DNA of 64,000 nucleotides, taken from positions 434,001 to 498,000 of the forward strand of contig JAJOHG010000019.1 of assembly GCA_021029095.1 (NCBI GenBank), read 5' to 3'. Made by a program: the position numbers and the translations under genes. The notes under the pieces were generated by a model. The model worked only from the letters and a program-made list of their open reading frames with translations, was not told the origin of the DNA and searched no databases. The first letter of the stretch is position 1, and each line of letters opens with the position of its first letter. Shown here in pieces: positions 58,095-64,000 of the stretch. This DNA is from Phellopilus nigrolimitatus. Taxonomy: Eukaryota > Basidiomycota > Agaricomycetes > Hymenochaetales > Hymenochaetaceae.

Positions 58095-58798
58095 ATTACT
58101 GTACCATGATAAAATACAAACGGCTATGAGATACGACTCATTGGCTGCACAAGAAATATGTTTCTTTTACGTGATATTACGTAATCAATGACAATTGTCG
58201 ATGGTACATGTACCAGACAAGTAACAAAAAACTTGGAAGATCACAGTTGGAATATATCACATGCTGTGAGCAAAGATTTGTAACTTGAGGTTGTGGACTG
58301 TGGAGTACGATTCGTATGGTTCAGGAATGAATGAGACTGGTTATTCCGGAAAGAGCTTTGAGTTCGACGCCTTGTCAGCGCGTAGAAGCGTCTCTTTTAT
58401 GGGCGTTTTTTTCACTGTTTAACAAAGAACGAAGTCGAGCCTGAAAGAAACAAAGCAAGTCATAAATCGAACTCACAAGAACTATGCAAGTTCGAAATCG
58501 AGGTTGTAAGAATTCATGCTAGTGCGAGGTCGAGGTCGCAGTTCCCACGCATTACCTATGCGAACTCCGAACTCTCAGTTCGATGATCGAACAAATTCAA
58601 GTCACAACTTGCTCGTTAGATTATTGTATTTGAAACTCACTGATTTTCACTAATTATGCTCAGCTTATAACTCCATGCTCCTAGACTGACACGTCTATTA
58701 TTTTTCTGTGTTTAATATCCGGCCTGGGCCATACATACATCCTAAAAGAGGCAATTAGTACCCTGAGAGTCTGACTCATCCCCATCACGTGTTCTTTC
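58095..58798. other. Intergenic downstream of MYND copy 1
   Basis: No gene seen. It has several GAACTC/AAGTTCGA-type short motifs (about 58,440-58,600); similar GTTCGAACTT motifs occur upstream of MYND copy 2 (about 61,940-61,975). Confidence 0.45.
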
Positions 58799-59330
58799 AG
58801 CACACTTGTACGGACTCAGCTTTTCTCGGATACGCGGCTCGTGGGTCCCTTTGATCGCGGAAACTCGTTAAACGAGGACATCCTTTTCAACCCACACGAA
58901 GATGCGCAGCCTTTCCTCAAGCGCGTTCTTCATCATGGTCCGCGCCTCTCTTCGTCTTTGCACCAACTTGTAGAGCTGCTATGGGACAGCCTTCCACTAT
59001 TCTGCGTAGTCGATGTTATGCGGCGGGACTCAGAATCAGGGAGGGACAACGATGTGCACGCCATTGGTGTTCATGTCTTCCCGAAAGCAGCAAAGTGGTA
59101 TCGGGTGTTGTATGGGGATTCAAGGTATGAAGTGACACGCTCAGTAAATTGTACTCGATAGCTAACGTGAATTTTAAGCTACCCTCTAGATCTTCGATTA
59201 ATGAAGGGCCGATGAGTGGCCGTTCTCGATGCTGGACATCTATCGACACCGGCTCGTTGTGGTGCACTTCACCTCGCTCGCCGCAACACTAGCATTCACG
59301 CCCATCAGTACCACAATTGGCGGCATTGCG
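58799..59330 (+). pseudogene. Decayed gene fragment resembling Mediator subunit Med14 C-terminal region
   Basis: A plus-strand frame reads LVGPFDRGNSLNEDILFNP, DAQPFLKRVLHHGPRLSSSL, LVELLWDSLPLFCVVDVMR and FPKAAKWYRVLYGDSR. After an intron-like gap comes LDLRLMKGR, then a TGA stop, then VAVLDAGHL in the same frame. The string PKAA.W.R.LYGD followed by LD.RLMKGRRVAVLD is, from memory, the style of the C-terminal part of basidiomycete Med14, so the TGA would replace an Arg codon. There is no start and no continuation beyond about 59,330. I treat it as a broken partial copy; the family name is tentative. An (AT)n microsatellite lies just downstream at 59,374-59,391. Confidence 0.4.
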
Positions 59331-59676
59331 ACCTGCGGGTCCTCGCATATCATGTTTTTATTATAATTGAGAATATATATATATATATATTTGGTAATTG
59401 ATTTCTGAAAAGAAGCAAGCTATTGTAGAAATCAGGCAGCATTGAAGGATCTAGGATAAAGAAATCACGAAGCCAGTGCCTGCATGTTCGCATCTTCAAG
59501 AGCATTAAAGGAAATTGTATTAACCCTAATGACGATAACAAAGTCTAGAAAACAATGATGCATTGGCAGAAGAAAGTAATACATAGAAAGTAAAATGTGA
59601 AGAGTATGTTCAGTTTTTATTGTGGTCAAAATGAATACTAGAGAACGGTCAGCATCAGTGCACAATTAAAGAGAAA
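59331..59676. other. Intergenic gap between two gene fragments
   Basis: Contains the (AT)n tract at 59,374-59,391. Otherwise nothing is seen. Confidence 0.5.
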
Positions 59677-61730
59677 TCAACACACCTCGAAAGCTAGCTT
59701 CAGGCGCATCCTCATCCGATGTAATATGGGCGTGGAAACAGTCGCTCCTGGCGCCGGTGATGCAGTTGCTTCCACTGCAGGTGCAGGAACAAGGGCTGGG
59801 AGCTCCACCTCGATGTACTCGGCAGGCTCATCCGATGACTGGCCAATGAGAATGAGAATCCCCCCGCTGTCAGTGTAGCGCTCATATATCACCCCCAGCG
59901 GTACAAGCGAAGGCGTTTTCACCGCAGACACTGTTGATGCTTTCCCCATCATGGTCTTCGGTGTCCGAGTCGATACAGGGCGAACAGGTTGGAAACAACC
60001 TTCGGCCGGAAAAGTGATATGTGCCAACTGTGCAGAAATTACACACGTGAATTTAGGCAAAGTCTCAAATGAAGGCTCCGATTTTCACTTTTTGCTTTCG
60101 GGTGCTTTGCCTTCAGACTTTGGCGCTTCAAAAGGATTGGAGACCCATGCCTGTGATGGGTGAGATGTCGCCCGCAGGAGATGCTGAAGATGAAGCTTCA
60201 TCCACATTCATGTTGATGCCGCCCTTTGCCTCGGCTTTCGGCTGGCTCTTGCCATCCTTTCATGGGGTTTCTATTTTTCTTTTTGTCAATAACCAAGTTT
60301 AATGTGAGCAATAAAATTGTCTCACAGTCTCACCATTAGCGATGGCAGCCCCCCACCTCCTTTTCCTTCGTCCTTTCACGCGCTTTCGCCTTCATGGTGG
60401 TAGACTGCCCGGCTGTTGCGGCCTTACCGATGAACACTTTAGTCGGAGGTTTAGTCGGTGAGGGATACGCAAAAAGACACGGTTTCGCATTGGAGATGAA
60501 TTCGAATTTGGGAGTCTGCAAACAGGCCTATGAGAACTGACGAACAAGTAATGAGACTGATAATAGTCCGTATTTTTAAGTTGCCATTTAGACCAATAAT
60601 AGCAGTAGGCTCCTCCGCAAGGCAAGTGCAGTGCACGAGCGGATACCAACATCAGAATTGACAGAACAAGACCATACCGACAATGGCGCTCGTGTTGCGA
60701 TTGCCAATGCGACTCTGCAGATTGATCGTCACTTTGCGCCCACCACCGTTAATAAGACCCGACAAAGGATGGCGCCATTGAAGCGAGCCATCGGGTTCTC
60801 ATGTTTGTCTGCAACCTTTTTTCTCATAGAAACTGCAAGCGGACGACATAAATAACGATGAAGCCTCAGACTGATGTATGAGAACCATTCCCAAAGTGAC
60901 AACCCTGGCGCACAAAGTCGGAGGGGTCTTTGGTCATCGGCTCGAGAATATCTGCAGCATCCTGAAGTCAAGTTCCTGTGCAAGCTATACTTAGGGAAGG
61001 CGTAGCACTGCAGAAACATGAGGCTTGTAACTCTCGCCAAGGAGTTGCATGATCCTCGGTACCTGGCCAGGGTTCTTGAAGAGCACAAATGCGAGGAAGT
61101 GTCCGCTGCGCGACAAAAGTCATCAGAAGTATTGGAAACAGTAGCATAGAGATGCTTTCAAATGGCACCATTATTCGAAGCTCCAGCATATGCAAGAACA
61201 ACAGTGTATACACCGCCATAGCGAAGGATAGGATCTTTGAAACAATTGAGCAAACAGCAATACTAGGTACGGAGTATCTTTACCTTCTTAGCTAGATGCA
61301 TTGTCACCATGTCGTCTGTCTGTTCCTGTCGACCATAATAAAGGAAAGCCAGTCAGACTGTAAGACTGCAGATGATTTTCTCGTGCTGCGTTTCTCGCGC
61401 ATACGCCAGCACTGCACATCTCCCGTCCATGACATCGAGTATGATGAGACCCATGCCATATCCCGCAGTTTCACCAGCAGCTATGGGGTCCGTATATAAC
61501 ATTTCTCAAAGTTTGTCGTATGATCACTCATTCTTGCCATCCATACCGGCGACACCAAGACCTAGGGCAGCGCTATGCTGAATGACTTCATTTGCCATGA
61601 TCTTGAGCTCGTCGCGCAGATAACCTTCGATGTCGCGATCATAACAATACTCTGGGTTGACAAGCCCCAGCGCATACAGAGTTCCGCTTTCTGAGTACCG
61701 AGCTCCCCTGATTTCCTGAGGTGGCACGGA
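59677..61730 (-). pseudogene. Decayed C-terminal half of 26S proteasome subunit Rpn2 (PSMD1)
   Basis: Minus-strand pieces in several frames follow the order of Rpn2, the large PC-repeat scaffold of the proteasome base. From 61,730 downward they read SGTLYALGLV, GYLRDELKIMANEVIQHSAA, LGLGVAGMDGKN, GYGMGLIILDVMDG, FLAFVLFKNPGQVPRIMQLL, PMTKDPSDFVRQG, DKHENPMARF, AIVGMVLF, TAIIGLNGNLKI, PKFEFISNAKPCLFAYPSP, PAEGCFQPVRPVS and SSDEPAEYIEVE (near 59,840). Frames are broken between blocks and the whole N-terminal half is missing. Rpn2 is essential in yeast, so a complete gene should exist elsewhere in the genome. The truncated end lies about 320 bp from the start of MYND copy 2. Confidence 0.85.
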
Positions 61731-62049
61731 TCATTGACGACACAAAGGATTGGCATCCGTACTGTGTGCAATGTGGCTCGGAAGTATCTGAGTATATCCC
61801 TGAATTCTTATATTATTTATTGGACGGCTTTGACACACACCTTTGAAAATATACGCACTCACCACAATACTGAGGAGGTCGGAGCTGCGACTTGCAACTT
61901 GTGATCTACCACTTACGTCATCACTTCTCTGACTTTCGACTTCGGAGTTCGAACTTCAAATTAAAAGTTCGTTTTTTCAGCGATAACAAATGCCATACTC
62001 TTTCTTTCTCCGTCATCATCACTTATGCAACAACAGGCACACGCTCAGC
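61731..62049. other. Promoter region of MYND copy 2
   Basis: Short gap between the truncated Rpn2 end and the MYND start. No gene; short GTTCGAACTT-like motifs are present. Confidence 0.45.
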
Positions 62050-64000
62050 ATGAACTCGTCGGCAGACTTTCAGCAACGACGTATGCGAGACCACGATGGG
62101 ATTATACTGATTAGCAAGGCGCGCGCAAAAAAGGTATGATAATCACGGACGCAAAAAGGTCTTCCTGACGAGAACGATATCGACGTACGTACTATCCAGG
62201 TCATTGCTCTTGCAAAACGGGGCTCTGTCAGCGATTTATTGCTCCTCGGAAACCATTTCTCCATGATCAGCCAATCTCTTGCCGATGAGACGCTTTCTGC
62301 GCTTCTTGAGTTCACAGGAAGTCGTCGCCTTCCGGACACCAAACCGCCCTCGCGTTCCTGGGCAAAAGACGAGATCGAAAACATCGAAATCGCCATGTCT
62401 ACTATGTCCGCTCTCGCCGCCAGTCATCGCCACTTCAACCCGCCGATCAACCCGCCGGTACTCGAGTCTCTGTCCCTTACATTATCTTCTCATTTCTCTC
62501 ACGTTCTTCCATGGCTACGATTGTTTTTCGACAATGCCGGCGACATAGCCCCTATAGCCTACGGGAGCCCAACCACATCTCAATTCTTGAGTCGTGTTCT
62601 TGATGCTTTCGGTATCTTCTCTCGCTGTGATATGTGCGCTCCGTTCCTCATTGCGCTTGAATCGATCGACCTCGTCACGAAATTCTGGTTTACTGCAACA
62701 GGCAAGGCCGCGATAGCTGCATCTCGATTACTTTTACAGTTCTTCGAGACCGCAAGCACCGGCTGGATGACTCTCTTTCACGGTCACCTCTGCTCAGATG
62801 CCGAGAAAACAGCACGTATCGCGATGCATCGATTGCAAAGTGCGCTCCAAGCAAAGCCTGTGGACTTTGAAAACATGGTTTTCAACGACGTCGCGCACCA
62901 TCTGGCAGGCTATTTTGTCTCCCTGCGTCAGCCTCTCGCAAATAAAGGCTTTGTCTCTGCCACGTCGAAAGCAGCACATCTCATCCTAGATTCGGATGCT
63001 TCAACCAATTATATTTGTGATTCACTAGTTAAGTACATAGGCGTAATGCCGTTGATCATGCATTCCACGGACAGGTTCGTCTGCCTTTTTGAGGGGGTGC
63101 GCTCTGGCTTGTTCGATATCATCAACAGAACTATTCTCTCCTTCGACCTCCCTGAGGACTACAGCAAGGAATTCCACTCAACCCTTGTATACATGTCCCG
63201 CTATCTTGAAGTGTATTCTTTCATCGGCATTGCCGCCGAGGCTATGCGGTCGCTACAATCAGAAGGCTGGGACTCTTGCAAGAAGAATAAAGACCTCTTT
63301 TCTGATTGGAAGGTGTTTATAGACCTTGTCGTATCTCGGGCCATCATGAAAAGCAAGTATGACCGCTGGTTGATGCGAAAAAAATCACATTGCGATAACG
63401 TAAGTGATTAAAAACAAAGTCATTAGTTTCATCCTGACGACCCGCCGAAGTGCGACAGGGAGTTCGATGGGCTGATGAAAATGTGTGCGGGATGCAAGGA
63501 TACCTACTACTGCTCAAAAGCCTGCCAGACGATGTCGTGGAGGGAAGGAGATCACAGAGAGAATTGTGAGAATAAGTTTCTTAGGCCTCAATACAGTGAG
63601 TCTTTCGTTCTCACGCATCATTCTGAATGCGCTTTAATTCTAACTTCTATGATCTACCTAGCGAATGAATGGGGTCGAATCAAGCGTCGTGATTGGGAGT
63701 TCACCCATATCATCGCCACGATGGACATCCGTCGTCACATCCCCGCGCTCCTCACGCTAGAAGCAAAAATGTTCTCAGATACGCCGCCTAGTCTATTAGG
63801 CTTCGCAATTAACTACAGCATCTTCCCGCCTGTAGTCGAAGTGTTCCGTGTTGTTGATTTGTTCGTCGCAGCAGGTATGCGCCCCGGGATCATCTCTGGC
63901 ATCATTTCCGAGGAGGTGCTGAAATGGGACAAGACGGAGAATATAGAGGGCGCAAGAAGGCGGACTGGGAACTACATTGCTATCACATTACCTGACATGG
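62050..64000 (+). CDS. MYND zinc-finger protein, copy 2 (cut by window end)
   Basis: Paralogue of 55886-58094 with the same exon plan. Exon 1 is 62050-62133 (MNSSADFQQRRMRDHDGIIL), exon 2 is 62200-63399 and exon 3 starts at 63451, running past the window. The N-terminal helical region matches copy 1 (LLLGNHFSMISQSLADETLS, LTLSSHFSHVLPWLRLFFDN). The MYND finger reads CDREFDGLMKMCAGC, YCSKACQTMSW and HRENC. Copy 1 has ICG where this copy has FDG, so the second zinc-ligand position differs between paralogues. The 51-nt intron before the finger contains a stop, unlike the corresponding intron of copy 1. The last visible residues are TLPDM, matching copy 1 at TLPDT, so about 85 residues are missing beyond the edge. 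Confidence 0.82.

Overview
The window is nuclear DNA from a basidiomycete fungus, most likely a mushroom-forming Agaricomycete. Genes are broken by many short introns (about 45-75 bp) with fungal GT..AG signals. The recognisable proteins are MCM6, Yop1/REEP, BAH-domain, velvet, MYND, F-box and thaumatin-like proteins plus a Baeyer-Villiger monooxygenase. No tRNA, rRNA or CRISPR array was recognised. All exon boundaries were read by eye from splice signals, reading frame and paralogue comparison.

Layout. 1-6.7 kb: an F-box gene between two diverged direct repeats, then a multi-pass membrane protein. 6.7-23.2 kb: four thaumatin-like protein (TLP) genes. One is on the minus strand at 6.7-7.9 kb and three are in tandem on the plus strand at 17.8-23.2 kb. 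Between them lies a housekeeping block: MCM6, a DUF952 protein, a BAH/zinc-finger reader and a Yop1/REEP protein. 23.5-33.6 kb: a TcdA/Tcd-like E1-fold enzyme, an F-box/LRR-like gene, a PH-domain protein and a secreted protein of a basidiomycete family.

34.5-51.6 kb is the most striking part. It is an imperfect palindrome of about 17 kb with arms at about 34,515-41,604 and 43,160-51,607, separated by a 1.56 kb spacer. Each arm carries an intact velvet-domain gene (3' ends facing the centre) and an intact J-domain gene. The two J-domain genes differ in the number of tandemly duplicated phase-1 mini-exons. The spacer holds a coiled-coil ORF, a perfect 16-bp inverted repeat and, at its right edge, a Copia RNase H remnant.

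52.6-64 kb: a Baeyer-Villiger-type flavin monooxygenase and two MYND zinc-finger paralogues, the second cut by the window end. Between the MYND genes are decayed gene pieces: the C-terminal half of the proteasome subunit Rpn2, and a fragment resembling Mediator Med14.

The strongest candidates for new biology are the inverted duplication with its paired velvet and J-domain genes, the symmetric mini-exon array, the 7-nt microexon shared by all four TLPs, and the TLP whose ancestral stop codon lies inside an intron donor, which would add a C-terminal hydrophobic anchor.
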